NCBI GenBank assembly: GCA_963804865.1
Contig: CAWDSH010000042.1
Span: 186,001 to 250,000, forward strand
Direction of reading: 5' to 3'
Source: CAVVEQ01 sp963804865
GTDB taxonomy: Bacteria; Chloroflexota; Anaerolineae; Anaerolineales; Anaerolineaceae
DNA length: 64,000 nt
Below the pieces are notes generated by a model. The model was not told where the DNA came from. It did not search any database and was given only the letters and a program-made list of their open reading frames with translations. Of the stretch, positions 42,287 through 51,996 are shown piece by piece. Position numbers and translations under genes: made by a program. The first letter of the stretch is position 1. Each line of letters starts with the position of its first letter.

Positions 42287-42892
42287 TTATTTAAATTTGG
42301 GGATCCAGAACGGGACACGATTCGCATATTGCGTCCATTCTGTTTTGAATTCTTCAGCAAGCACGATTTCCTCGCGCTTTGCCCTGAAAATCAATCCCAG
42401 GAAACCAACAGCCAGGAACAGGGTTGCCCAGTTGCGGTAGAGCAGCAGCGATCCAAAGCAGGCGATCTGCAGGCTGAGGTACATGGGATGGCGCACGATG
42501 GCGAAGGGTCCCGATTGGATCAACTTATGGTCGATGTAGAGTTGAGCACCCATACTGGTGCTGCCGCCGAACATCTTGCCCAGGTGGAAATGACCCCATT
42601 GATACCCCGCCAGCCCGGTTAGCAGGATGAGCGAGCCGGCGATATTAAATATCCAGCGCATTGTATCCAGAAGATGAAGGGGAATAGGCTGCCACAGCCA
42701 CCAGACAAAAACCGTGAAAATGAGCGATGCCAGGATGTAGAAGAAGCCGGTGCGTTGGATGCGCGTCGTATGCCCGGACTGCCTGCCGACCAGGCGGTTC
42801 AGGCTGAAGAGCAAGCGGGCGATGGCGAAAAGGAAGGATGCTACCGCGATGATCCCGCAGCCCCAACGAAGCCAACTTTCGATCGTGATCAT
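42287..42892 (-). CDS. Isoprenylcysteine/phospholipid methyltransferase-like membrane protein
   Basis: The 201-aa protein has about five helices and the ICMT/PEMT C-terminal signature: SGPFAIVRHPMYLSLQ, then EEIVLAEEFKTEWTQYANRVPFWIP. This binds S-adenosylmethionine at the membrane. Bacterial members methylate small lipophilic molecules or lipids; the substrate is not shown. It follows the formyltransferase gene at 27 nt on the minus strand and may be the last gene of that cluster. Confidence 0.82.
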   Translation of the reverse strand: MITIESWLRWGCGIIAVASFLFAIARLLFSLNRLVGRQSGHTTRIQRTGFFYILASLIFTVFVWWLWQPIPLHLLDTMRWIFNIAGSLILLTGLAGYQWGHFHLGKMFGGSTSMGAQLYIDHKLIQSGPFAIVRHPMYLSLQIACFGSLLLYRNWATLFLAVGFLGLIFRAKREEIVLAEEFKTEWTQYANRVPFWIPKFK

Positions 42893-42919
42893 TTTACAAC
42901 TCCGTTCCTAATTGCCTGG

Positions 42920-43717
42920 TTACTTCATCAAGCGAAGCCTGGACTCCGCATAGGCTTTAATCCGCGGGTGCATGACATAATACTGCCTGCCTTCAGCGGG
43001 TTCCTGCGGGTGAGGTTTCAGCGTGCGATCGCGCAGCCCGCGCAAGCCGCGCAGCACCAGGTCGACCATCAGCGGTTCGATACGGGAACGCAGGCTTTTG
43101 AAGGTATCCCCTTCGCGTACGTCCAGCTTTTGCTGAAGAAGGATGGGTCCGCTATCCACCCCCGCGTCCATGAGATGCAGGCTGGCACCCAGCGCATCAA
43201 ACTTGCCCTCCACCACCGGCCATTCCACTACGTCCATGCCGCGGTAGGCAGGCAGGATGCCGGCGTGGCAGTTGAGCACCCCCAGGCGCGGGATGGCGAG
43301 GATGTTGCTGCGGATCAGCCCGCCGCCGGTGAAAACGATCGCGTCCGGGGAAGCTTCCTGCAGCGCGCGTTCTGCCTTCGCTTCATTGTGATCCCGCACG
43401 GTGATCACGCGGATGCCGTGGATGAAACCCACATCATCCAGCGTCTTGGCGACCAGGTGCTCCCTTTCAGCCATGGCGGTCAAAGTATCGCCCTCGACGA
43501 AGTGGGATTCCCTTTCCCGCCAAGCAGCAGCTTATCGCGCACCTTGCCGAGCAGGCGGGTACCGTCGCGGTTCAGCTCGGAGCGGATGCGCGTCAGCGAC
43601 CAGGGCGTGCGCACCACTGATGAGCGCCACATCGATGCCATTCTCCATGGCGGCGAGATGGGTGACCAGGCGCGAATACAGGCTGTTCTGGATGGGCGCG
43701 AGCACAGCGATGCGCAT
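42920..43717 (-). CDS. Formyltransferase-family protein (two frameshifts)
   Basis: With two compensating corrections this is a 265-aa folate-dependent formyltransferase. The core is GVLNCHAGILPAYRGMDVVEWPV (catalytic Asn, His), then LMDAGVDSGPILLQQKLDV with the Asp. The N-terminus MRIAVLAPIQNSLYSRLV resembles the Rossmann start. It is shorter than Met-tRNA formyltransferase and lacks its C-terminal domain, like formyltransferases acting on amino sugars. Frame changes are at about 43617 (one extra G, LISVRTPWS) and about 43512 (one G missing before ESHFVEGDT). The ATG overlaps the stop of the preceding gene. Confidence 0.78.
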
Positions 43718-44287
43718 CACGTCAGCAGCTCCCGGGCAGCGGTCTCCTGCTCTTCGAGCGCTTGCAGAAAAGCGCTGAGAAGCGCAGGGGATGACTTGCT
43801 CTGCGGATCGGTGAATGCCCAATCGTTCAGCTTGAAGGCGGCATTGAGGAAGCGCAGGTCGTGGTGGCGGCGTGCAACGCGGCAGAAGAGGGCTGCGATG
43901 GCATGCCGTTCAAGCCATAGCTGATCGGCAAAGACAGACGCAGTCAGAACCGGCAGGCAGGATTTGCGCCGGACTTCCACGTGGCGCAGCAGCTTCTCCA
44001 GCCAGAGGGCGGCAAACGCCTTTTGATCGGCGGAGCCGTGCGCATCCATCCAGTCCAGCGCACTAGCCAGGCCGGGTACAAAGGCATCCCTTGTGAAAGG
44101 GTTTGCCATCGGGAAGGGAATGCTGCCAGTCTGCCGCCTTCCCAGTATCCATTTCCGAAAACGCCGGATTCACTTTCACGGCTTCAGCATGCGCGGAAAG
44201 GAATGCCTGGATGCGCTCCACGGGAACGCTCTCATCCACCCAGCGCAGGGGGAGTGCCAGGATTCCATCCACGATGGACCGTTTCAC
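43717..44287 (-). CDS. Hypothetical protein (frameshifted)
   Basis: The 571-nt span minus one base encodes 189 aa starting VKRSIVDGILALPLRWVDESVPVERIQAFL and ending EEQETAARELLT. It is mostly helical; no domain was recognised. Translation starts at GTG 44287, overlapping the stop of the propeller gene (GTGA). The frame breaks at about 44100, where an A-run is one base too long: DGKPFHKG reads DGNPFTRDAF when fixed. Its place between a propeller protein and a formyltransferase suggests a glycan- or metabolite-tailoring group, but that is a guess. Confidence 0.55.
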
Positions 44288-45346
44288 GATTGGCTGCCTT
44301 TCCGCGTGATGCTCACGTGCAGGCTGGTGCCATCCATTCCGATCAATCCTTCTCCCGATAGCCATGCATCCTCAGCGCGCCATTCGCCGGAGGGGCAGGA
44401 GATCACCCCGTATTTGAAAAGCTGCACCGGCTTCCAGGCATCCTTTTTAAATGAAGAGACTTCCTGCCAGTGAAAGGCGTCATCACTGACCAGCACCGAG
44501 GATTCCTGCCTGAGGATGGCAGGTCCGCGCTCGACGGTGGTGAAGGCCAGATGCAATCCGTCCGTGGTGCTGGCGCCGTACCAACCGGAGCAGTCGATGG
44601 ACTGACCCTTCTCCAGCATGCCGGACTTGCGTTCCATGCGGCAGGCGAAATTGGGCTCCAGGTTGCTGTCGGTCAGCCAGCAGATATGGGTCCGGGTGAA
44701 AAAGAGATTCACCGCCCGCCAGGTCTGCGAGCCATCCCCGAAGGTTTCGATAGGTCGCGAATCGGTCGCGGGTTCGTATCAGGTGGCATTCACCGTGTGC
44801 GTCGCCCAGCGATGCCCACAGCGCGCTGGGATCAAACGGATCGCGGAAAATGCCGTGCACGTGGCGAATGGTATTGGCGGGGAAGGTGTAGGCGGTTTCC
44901 CATCGATCGAGGTCGGCATCCAGTCGATAAATACGCACCTCGCCCCGCGCCGGGTTCATGAAATACTCGCCGAAATAGGTCCAGCCTTGATCGTCCTCGC
45001 TAATGCCGCGGTGCAGCACGCAGTCCCCCTGGATGGGGAAGAGCGGCGTCAGCCGGGTGCCATCCAGGCGATAGACTGTGCCTGCGCGGATGGCGAGCAC
45101 CCGTCCATTGTGGTTGACATACAGGTTGCATTTATCCGAGCGCATCGCGCGCGCGGTCGGGCGGCTGAATCCGAACAGGTCGCGCGGGAAATGGAAGGGG
45201 AAGCGGGCAATTTTCTCCCAGTGACCCGGCTTGCCCTTCAGGATGGTGCGCCCGCTGGTTGCCCAGAGGGTGCCATTCGGCTCAACGTGATGCACAATGG
45301 TGAGCCCCGGATGCGCGGAGAGGATCGAAAAAGAATAATTTTTCAT
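44284..45346 (-). CDS. Beta-propeller protein with Asp-box-like repeats (frameshifted)
   Basis: The 1063-nt span minus one base gives 353 aa. Repeats look like a BNR/Asp-box or sialidase-type propeller: HVEPNGTLWATSGRTILKG, RGISEDDQGWTYFGEYF, and SVLVSDDAFHWQEVSSF. It has no signal peptide. The frame breaks at about 44749, where TYRNLRGWLA should read TYETFGDGSQTWR (one extra C). It is 12 nt downstream of the SDR gene and precedes, with overlap, two more genes in the same direction. No catalytic residues could be assigned. Confidence 0.6.
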
Positions 45347-45357
45347 GAATGCCGGTT

Positions 45358-46164
45358 CTATGATTTGGGCAGATCCTTGAAGAGGTCACGTTTTGAAAAA
45401 GGCGCGGTGATGAAGCGCAGCATGGTCTTGCCGGAATTCATGAAGCGGAAACGTGCCCCGTTCTTCGTGTTGGCAAGCACTTTTTGTGCGATCCAGGGGG
45501 TCACCTCCTGCACGGAATTGCCGATGATGTTGGTGATCCATTTGACCTGCTCGCGCTGCCTGGCATCGCCCGCGGTCTGACCGGTGATCAGTTCTGTGAC
45601 CACCATGCCGGGTTGGATGGCACCGGCGATGACGGGTTTGCCTTTCAGCTCCTGGAAGAGCGAATCATCGTAGTAGCGCAGCGCGGCCTTGGTCATGGCG
45701 TAAAGCGACATGCCGTCGATATGGCGGTTTTTCTCACTGCCCAGTCCTTCCATATTGTATATGGCGCCGGATCCTTGCGCCAGCATGGCTTCGATGGCGA
45801 CGGAAGAACCGTTTATCGCGCCGATGATGTTGGTGTCCACCACGGGATCGATCTCATCGGCTTGCATGCCCCAGGCTGGTGCCATGACGTTGGATATGCC
45901 GGCGTTGTTGATCCAGATATCCACCTGCCCGAAGCGTTTCGCGGCTTGATCCCATAACGCTTGCACCTGGCTTCGGTCGCGGACGTCGCAGGGGAATCCG
46001 GCAATCCTTTCAGCGGGATATTTCTCCATGAGCTGCTGAACAGCCTGGCTCACGGCTTCTATTTTTCTGCCGCTGATGACCACGTTGCAGCCCAGCACCA
46101 GGAATGATTCTGCCAAACCTAAGCCGATCCCGCGGGTGCTGCCGGTGATGACGATGGTTTTCAT
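45358..46164 (-). CDS. Short-chain dehydrogenase/reductase, NYC1/NOL-like
   Basis: The 268-aa SDR has TGSTRGIGLGLAES (NADPH site), CDVRDRSQVQALWDQ and WINNAGIS. The catalytic region reads IYNMEGLGSEKNRHIDGMSLYAMTKAAL, with Tyr and Lys in place. The stretch NMEGLGS is like the FNMDGAGS of plant chlorophyll(ide) b reductases NYC1/NOL and differs from the usual ISS; this places it in an atypical SDR branch. The substrate is unknown. It heads the minus-strand cluster ending at 42287. Confidence 0.88.
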   Translation of the reverse strand: MKTIVITGSTRGIGLGLAESFLVLGCNVVISGRKIEAVSQAVQQLMEKYPAERIAGFPCDVRDRSQVQALWDQAAKRFGQVDIWINNAGISNVMAPAWGMQADEIDPVVDTNIIGAINGSSVAIEAMLAQGSGAIYNMEGLGSEKNRHIDGMSLYAMTKAALRYYDDSLFQELKGKPVIAGAIQPGMVVTELITGQTAGDARQREQVKWITNIIGNSVQEVTPWIAQKVLANTKNGARFRFMNSGKTMLRFITAPFSKRDLFKDLPKS

Positions 46165-46284
46165 TCAGTCTCCATTCAATAAGTATAGATTCTATCCTCT
46201 GCAATTCAAAATGGGAATGCCCGCTGGATTAATCCGCAACTTTGCGATAAAATGGGGAGGTTAAATTTATCGGTGAGGGATCTT

Positions 46285-46851
46285 ATGGTCGAATTGTGGC
46301 TTATCAGGCATGGACAGACAGACTGGAACCGCCAGGTGCGTTACCAGGGTCAGATGGATATCCCGCTCAACCGGGAGGGCATCGCGCAGGCTAAGGTGGT
46401 GGCAAAGCATCTCAATGGAAGTAAATTCGATGCCCTCTATTCCAGTGACCTGGTGCGCGCCAGCAGGACCGCCGGCATCATCGCCGATAAGGTCGGATTG
46501 AGCGTGATTCTGGATCCCCGGCTGCGCGAGATCTGCCAGGGTATCCTGCAAGGATTGAAGCCCTCAGAGGTCCCTGATAAATATCCGGAATTGATCGAAA
46601 TGGCGAAAAAGGATTACCAGAACTGGCACGCTCCGGGCGGCGAATCCGTTCGGCAGGTGGCTGAGCGCATGGCAGCCGCAGCGAACGATATCGCCCGCGC
46701 ACATCCCGGTGGGAAGGTGCTGGTGGTCTCGCACGGGTTTGCGCTGGCCACCCTCGTTGTCCAGGCAGCCAAACTGCCGCTCGAGGAAAGCTATGCCTGG
46801 ATACCGGAAAATGCCGAACCGTTCAAGCTGGCGTGGCAGGGGGAAGCCTGA
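46285..46851 (+). CDS. Histidine phosphatase (phosphoglycerate mutase-like)
   Basis: The 188-aa protein has LIRHGQTDWN (catalytic His at residue 9), then RYQGQMDIPLNREG. DALYSSDLVRASRTA and the second His in VVSHGFALA follow. The usual GxxEG after LxExxxG is GILQGLKPSEV, so the acidic residue differs. It may dephosphorylate alpha-ribazole phosphate, phosphoglycerate or another small phosphate ester; not settled. ATG 46285 is chosen because GAGGGA lies upstream. It is convergent with the TolB-like gene, with 12 nt between stops. Confidence 0.88.
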   Translation: MVELWLIRHGQTDWNRQVRYQGQMDIPLNREGIAQAKVVAKHLNGSKFDALYSSDLVRASRTAGIIADKVGLSVILDPRLREICQGILQGLKPSEVPDKYPELIEMAKKDYQNWHAPGGESVRQVAERMAAAANDIARAHPGGKVLVVSHGFALATLVVQAAKLPLEESYAWIPENAEPFKLAWQGEA

Positions 46852-46863
46852 TCGTTTTTTGAT

Positions 46864-48191
46864 CTAGGGCATCCAGCGCGGGTGGAATGGGTTGGGGGGA
46901 ATATTGGGAATGGGCTGTTCGTTTTCGCCATCCGCATCCATGATGAAGATCTCACCGGTAGATACAGTGCGCTGAGAAATAAAGATGACTTGGGAGCCAT
47001 CCTTCGACCAGCTTGGACAGGATTCCATGGCAGTATTGGTGAGTTGGGTGGTTGGATAACTAAATCCAGAATCGACTGAAATAATATCGCCAAAGTACTC
47101 ATATACCATCAATGATCCATCCGCTGAAAAATCAGGATTGATGGATGCGGTGGAAAGCATAGTTTCGCTGCCTCCTAGGATGGGCACACTTAATAATCCA
47201 ACACCGCTGATCGAGTAATACACGGTTGAATTTGTTGGTGAGATCGAGGGATTTTGCTCCACAAGGAGGTTGGTGGTCAACCAGGCGAAATCAGTCCCAT
47301 CCGGGTGAATTCGGGCGAGGTTTATTTGTCCACTATCATCGTTCGCAAAAACGATCCATTGACCATCCGGGGACCAGGCGGCTTGAGCATCACCCGATGA
47401 GCCAAGGTTGATGATCAAGCGTTGATCCCATCCTCCTGCGCGGATGCGGTAAAGGTGGTCTGCTTGTTGTATGAGCAGCCATTCGCCATCCGGCGACCAA
47501 TCCCAGAATCGTGAATTTGTAGATTCCTGAAGCACTGTTACCAGTTCGGAACCATCAATCCCGATGGTATAAACGCCAAGCGTCCCACTTTCATCAGAAT
47601 CAGCGGAAAATGCGATGCGCTCAGGGCGTGGCGTGGGTGTCACCGTGAATGTGACTGTTGGTGTGGGGGTATAACTGATCTCGGAGTCAGGGTCAAGGTA
47701 TGGGTAACCGTGGGCGTGAGCGTTTCTGTGCGCGTGTTGGTGATCGTACGGGTGAGCGTGATGGTGCGCGTCAGGGTGATGGTGCGGGTGCGGGTGGCTG
47801 TGCGAGTCCAGGTAGACCATTTGACCTTTGTGCGGGTGGGGTAGATGCGGATGAACCAGGTGGCAGTGCGGGTCCTGGTGCGGGTGGGGGTGGGAGTGCT
47901 CGGTCCAACGGTATAGGTCCCGGCCGTGGCGATCAGCGTTTCATCCAGGGTGGCTTCCGGCTGCGGGGTCAGGGTGACCGGGTAGGTGCCGAGGGCGGAT
48001 GTGGCTGTCACAGTTGAAGTGATCGTAGCAGCCGGTGCAGCCGTATCAACGGATTGGGGGATGGAGCTGAAGAGAAAATATAAGAACAGGATCGCAAGGA
48101 TCAGCACGGCGAGCGCCGCCAGGATAAGCTGGACCTGGGTGCGCCGGTCGAGGGCACGGAAGCGGGCGATCAACTTATTGGATTTACTCAT
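46864..48191 (-). CDS. TolB/PD40-like propeller protein with membrane anchor and Thr-rich linker (frameshifted)
   Basis: The product has an N-terminal cytoplasmic tail, a single helix (about residues 20-42, VQLILAALAVLILAILFLYFLF) and a long TRT/TxT linker. The rest is a TolB-like beta-propeller: WDWSPDGEWLLIQQADHLYRI, AAWSPDGQWIVFANDD, and SWSKDGSQVIFISQRTVSTGEIFIMDADG. The DG-type WSPDG motifs repeat four or five times. The frame breaks in the low-complexity linker (about 47675-47700), where one base appears missing. The linker runs of GTGCGGGT-like hexamers are a likely cause of sequence error. It likely displays the propeller outside the membrane. Confidence 0.78.
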
Positions 48192-48288
48192 GGTCCTTCT
48201 TATCGATGATTATATCTGATAGCGGGAAGATTGAATTTAAGCGGGAAAGCGTCAATCCTTACAATCTCCATACGATTCCAGGTGCGGG

Positions 48289-48317
48289 TTGATTGCGGGT
48301 GCTGAATATGTTAGCAT
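48289..48317 (+). promoter_or_regulatory. Possible promoter of the subtilisin gene
   Basis: TTGATT (48289-48294), a 17-bp spacer and TAGCAT (48312-48317), about 75 nt before the ATG. The -10 is weak. Confidence 0.35.
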
Positions 48318-48393
48318 ATTTATTGCACGGATTAAATCAATAGCCCTGCAAAGGGTGGATTCCATTTGCCAGCATGACCCTTAGGAGGTAATG

Positions 48394-49821
48394 ATGAAAT
48401 ACCTGCGTGTTTTGAATATCCTGGCGGTTGGAGCCTTGATCCTGGGATTGACTGTCATCCCACAACCAGCCACTGCACAAGCCCCGGTCTACGATTACGA
48501 CCGCACGACTCCCTATGTGCCCGGCGAGCTGGTGGTTTATTTCACCCCGGGTTCCTCGTCGAGCGTGTATGCCGCCCAGGCAACCGCGATGGCAAACGAG
48601 GTGGGCGCGATGGTGGAAAGCCGCAGCGGGAATATGGTGCTGCTCAAGACCTCCCCTGAAGCCGATATTTTGACGCTCGCCGAAGGCATCGCCCAGAGCG
48701 CGGGCGTTCAAATGGCGCAACCTAATTACATCCATTGGATCCCGGAAACTGCAGGGATGGTCGGTGGCGTGGCTTACGAGCCGGAGGAATTCGAATTTAC
48801 CCGTGAGGACGGCTCGTCGTTTGCGCTCAACCGACAGCAGATCGTTTCGCTGCGCATGAAGAAGCCCGGCAGTCGGACTGCAACCCTGCCCAATTACCCC
48901 AAGGAATTCAACAGCAGCTCATTCTGGGGCTGGGACCAGATCCAGGCGGATATCATCTGGAATAACTCCACCGCCGCAAAGTACGTTTGCGTGCTGGATA
49001 CCGGGGTGGATTATTATCATCCCGATCTGAAGGGGTACGTGGTTAACGGCAAGGACTTTGTCAATAACGACAGCCTGCCCAATGACGATAACGGTCACGG
49101 CACAGCCGTGGCGGGCGTGATCAGTGCGAAATCCAATAACAGCACCACCAGCGTGCTGGGAGTCTCCAACGGAAAAGTGCTTGCGGTAAAAGTGCTGGGC
49201 GCGCAGGGCTGGGGCACCAGTTACAATATCGCGCAGGGTATCATCTACTGTGCCAATAACAGCTATGTGAAGGTGATCAATATCAGCTTCGGTTCTTATG
49301 AATCGGATATTCTTGAATATTTGGCTTTGTTTTATGCCATCCAGACCAAGGGCAAGTTGGTGGTGGCAGCCGCGGGCAACGATTCGGTCAGCGATCCGTT
49401 CTTCCCGGCTGCCTGGGCGGACCCCAAAGTTGGAGCGTACTACAACGAGCCCATTTCAGGATACAACACCGGAGGACAAAATGACATCCATCAAGGTTTG
49501 ATCTCGGTGGGAGCTGCCACCTGGCAGACCGCCTGGGTGGATAATAACGGCGATGATATCCTGGATGATGATGAATACTTCGAAAATTGCGCCACCTATT
49601 TCACCAATTACGGTCAATGGGTGGAGATGGTGGCACCGGGAGAATCCATCCTGACCACCACCCCTTATTCCTACCCCTTCTGGATGAACATGTTCGATGG
49701 GGTGGCGGCGAGTTACGATTATTTCAATGGCACTTCGATGGCTGCGGCATACGTTGCCGGGGCAGCCGTGCGTACTCTGACCGTAGCATTCAACTCTGAT
49801 AACCGGTTCTCTTTTACATGA
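48394..49821 (+). CDS. Secreted subtilisin-like serine peptidase (S8), N-terminal and catalytic part
   Basis: Signal peptide (MKYLRVLNILAVGALILGL, ending PATAQA), a propeptide (about residues 30-110), then the S8 catalytic domain. The triad is visible: Asp in VLDTGVDYYHPDL, His in NGHGTAVAGVIS, Ser in FNGTSMAAAYVAG, with the oxyanion Asn in AAAGND. The protein is secreted; substrates are unknown. AGGAGG is 5 nt before ATG 48394 (a Met one codon earlier is too close). The frame ends at 49821 soon after the Ser motif, but coherent protein sequence continues in other frames downstream, so this stop is probably a frameshift product. Confidence 0.92.
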   Translation: MKYLRVLNILAVGALILGLTVIPQPATAQAPVYDYDRTTPYVPGELVVYFTPGSSSSVYAAQATAMANEVGAMVESRSGNMVLLKTSPEADILTLAEGIAQSAGVQMAQPNYIHWIPETAGMVGGVAYEPEEFEFTREDGSSFALNRQQIVSLRMKKPGSRTATLPNYPKEFNSSSFWGWDQIQADIIWNNSTAAKYVCVLDTGVDYYHPDLKGYVVNGKDFVNNDSLPNDDNGHGTAVAGVISAKSNNSTTSVLGVSNGKVLAVKVLGAQGWGTSYNIAQGIIYCANNSYVKVINISFGSYESDILEYLALFYAIQTKGKLVVAAAGNDSVSDPFFPAAWADPKVGAYYNEPISGYNTGGQNDIHQGLISVGAATWQTAWVDNNGDDILDDDEYFENCATYFTNYGQWVEMVAPGESILTTTPYSYPFWMNMFDGVAASYDYFNGTSMAAAYVAGAAVRTLTVAFNSDNRFSFT

Positions 49822-51232
49822 TCGATTACTGGACGAAGATCACAGTGAGATTTTGATTGACTTGATCGAGATTATGGATTGGTTGTGGATGCTGATGATC
49901 TGATGTATACCCAGAATATCTTTGACCCACGAGATGGTACGGGATTGATTGATCGTGATGAGCCACTTCCGGCGAAACTCTGGATACTTAAACCTGGAAG
50001 CAGATAGGTGCCAGAATTTTCTGAAGACCTGGATTTCGATGGTTTTAATGAGTCCACCCCCCGAATGCCATTCTGCTGGCCAACTGATACAGGCCCGCTC
50101 GATACGTCTGACGATATCAATGAAATGACCAACACGCGCTACCTCAATGTCGCCAAGGCGATGGAGCGCGGGGCGTTGATGGCGGAAGCCACCGATGCCC
50201 ACACAGGGTTACCGTTGGTCGGCGCTACTATTTCGGCAGTATTTACGATAAACGGGACAACGGTTTCGGCGAAGAAATCCGCGGTGGTCACAAAGGAAAC
50301 TGGCTGGGTGATGTTAAACAACCTTCCGATTACAGTTAATTATGGGCTCACGGTTACCAAATCCGGCTATACCAGCGGAGCGGTTATCTTTGATCGCGAT
50401 ATCCCCATCAATGCCTGGGGAGATCAATAACGATCTTTATAACATGGTTTCCGTACCGCCCTACACAACAACCAACCTGACTGTGGTGGCAAACTGGCAT
50501 GTACCAGATGAGGCTGAATATGCCAACCTTGATTTGTATCTCTGGTTACCGGAAAATGTGGCAGACAATGCGGAACGGTCAATAGCGGACATTTGGCTGA
50601 TTATGTTCCAGTTTATCCTCAGGATTAGGATTTCGGGAAAAGGTAATTTCACCCCCTGTCGTCCTACCGACACCTGGCAGGCATGCCTGCAATTACACCA
50701 GAACCTCAAAGGAAATTGGCATACGCTTTCCACAATCGCGATGGCGGGCGCGATCCACTCGATATGGGCAGCGGAGATAGCTTCCCGATGGAATCGATCA
50801 CCATTGCCGGAAAAGTCTCTTCGGTAAAACCCTATGTCGTTCCGTGGTATGGCTCAGGTCAATCCACCACCCTATTTTGTTTTATTGACAGATTATTCAA
50901 GTGATTATGGTGGCACCATTTCAGATCGAACCCGACCTTCTCGGTGATGATAGTTTACCACAAATGTTTTTCCCATCATTCGAGTATGGGCAAAAGGAAA
51001 ATTGGTCAATGATGGGTATCGGACTTGCAGATATGATCCTGAAAATGGAATTCAGCACCTGTGGCACGTGAGGATCCCAGCTTTATTCGATTGGGTGAAA
51101 CCATTCACAATTTTCGGAACTACCTACACGCAGAACTTGAGAGTGCTGATCTTTGTGGCACATCCGATCCAACCGGTGGGCCGCCAGCAGATGATTTTGG
51201 CATTCTTCCATACCCACCCCTTCCTTAAGTGA
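49801..51232 (+). pseudogene. Frame-broken C-terminal region of the subtilisin gene
   Basis: Protein-like sequence continues through all three frames: LLDEDHSEILIDLIE, then YGLVVDADDLMYTQNIFDP, then VPEFSEDLDFDGFNE and a carboxypeptidase-regulatory-like stretch (ATDAHTGLPLVGATISAVF). PGEINNDLYNMVSVPPYTTTNLTVVANW, DPLDMGSGDSFPMESITIAGK and finally DPTGGPPADDFGILPYPPLP follow. At least eight frame changes occur in 1.4 kb, more than anywhere else here. The translated segments still look like natural secreted protein, so dense sequence errors are as likely as gene decay. No other gene fits this stretch. Confidence 0.6.
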
Positions 51233-51247
51233 AATCGAAGTTCAAGA

Positions 51248-51279
51248 CAAGAGCGGCGGAAAGCCGCTCTTGATTTTTT
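51248..51279 (+). terminator. Terminator after the subtilisin gene
   Basis: A perfect 10-bp stem CAAGAGCGGC / GCCGCTCTTG with a 5-nt loop followed by ATTTTTT. Its position supports the C-terminal region ending near 51232. Confidence 0.9.
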
Positions 51280-51396
51280 ATGATTAGTGAACGAGTTGCG
51301 ATAAAATAATATGGGGAACGTATAAGGTCTTCATGTTCCGGGTGATTGATAATCCCACATATTAATGGGAAAATGAACAAAGAGAGGAATAATTCA

Positions 51397-51909
51397 ATGA
51401 GCTTTCCGCAGTGGTCACAACCCCCGGCAATGGCACTGGAACCCGGGAAATCGTATTCCGCGACATTCAAGACGGATAAAGGCGATATCATCGTCAAACT
51501 GTTCGCCGATAAAACCCCGCGCACGGTGAACAATTTTGTGTTTCTCGCCCGGCAGGGTTTCTATAACGGCACCATCTTCCATCGCGTGATCACCAATTTC
51601 ATGGCGCAGGCCGGGGATCCCACCGGTACCGGCACGGGGGGACCTGGGTATCGTTTTGCAGATGAGTTCAATCCCACGCTCAAACACGACAAGCCGGGTA
51701 TCCTTTCCATGGCGAACGCCGGAATGAACACCAATGGCTCGCAATTCTTCATTACCCACATTCCCACTCCGTGGCTGGATAACAAGCACAGCGTCTTTGG
51801 GGAGGTCGTCAAGGGTTTGGATGTGCTGATGGCGATCCCTGAAAGGGATCCACAGCAGCGCAACAGCCCGGCGGTGAAATTGATCTCGGTTGAGATTGAA
51901 GAGGCATAA
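51397..51909 (+). CDS. Cyclophilin-type peptidyl-prolyl isomerase
   Basis: The 170-aa PPIase has the cyclophilin core: FKTDKGDIIVKLFADKTPRTVNNFVFLARQGFYNGTIFHRVI, then MAQAGDPTGTGTGGPGYRFADEF, and MANAGMNTNGSQFFITHIPTPWLDNKHSVFGEVVKG. The catalytic Arg is in FHRVI and the Gln in SQFFIT. It has no signal peptide, so it acts in the cytoplasm. ATG 51397 has GAGAGGA upstream. Confidence 0.94.
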   Translation: MSFPQWSQPPAMALEPGKSYSATFKTDKGDIIVKLFADKTPRTVNNFVFLARQGFYNGTIFHRVITNFMAQAGDPTGTGTGGPGYRFADEFNPTLKHDKPGILSMANAGMNTNGSQFFITHIPTPWLDNKHSVFGEVVKGLDVLMAIPERDPQQRNSPAVKLISVEIEEA

Positions 51910-51996
51910 ACCTTGATTCGCCAGGTAATACATTTGACAACTATGCGATAATATTGTCATCGAAATCCATGTGGAATATTTTCAGGAGGTGAAAGA

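Noticed and set aside
42674..43924. 416-codon open frame on the plus strand over the ICMT and formyltransferase genes
   Set aside because: The minus strand encodes clear motifs (RHPMYLS, NCHAGILPAYRG) across it. The long frame is a high-GC shadow.
44618..45580. 320-codon plus-strand frame over the propeller and SDR genes
   Set aside because: Minus-strand SDR and propeller motifs explain the DNA; no ribosome site or family features were seen.
47690..47900. CRISPR or satellite repeat
   Set aside because: The near-repeated GTGCGGGT units are coding sequence for a Thr/Arg-rich linker, are irregular and have no spacers.
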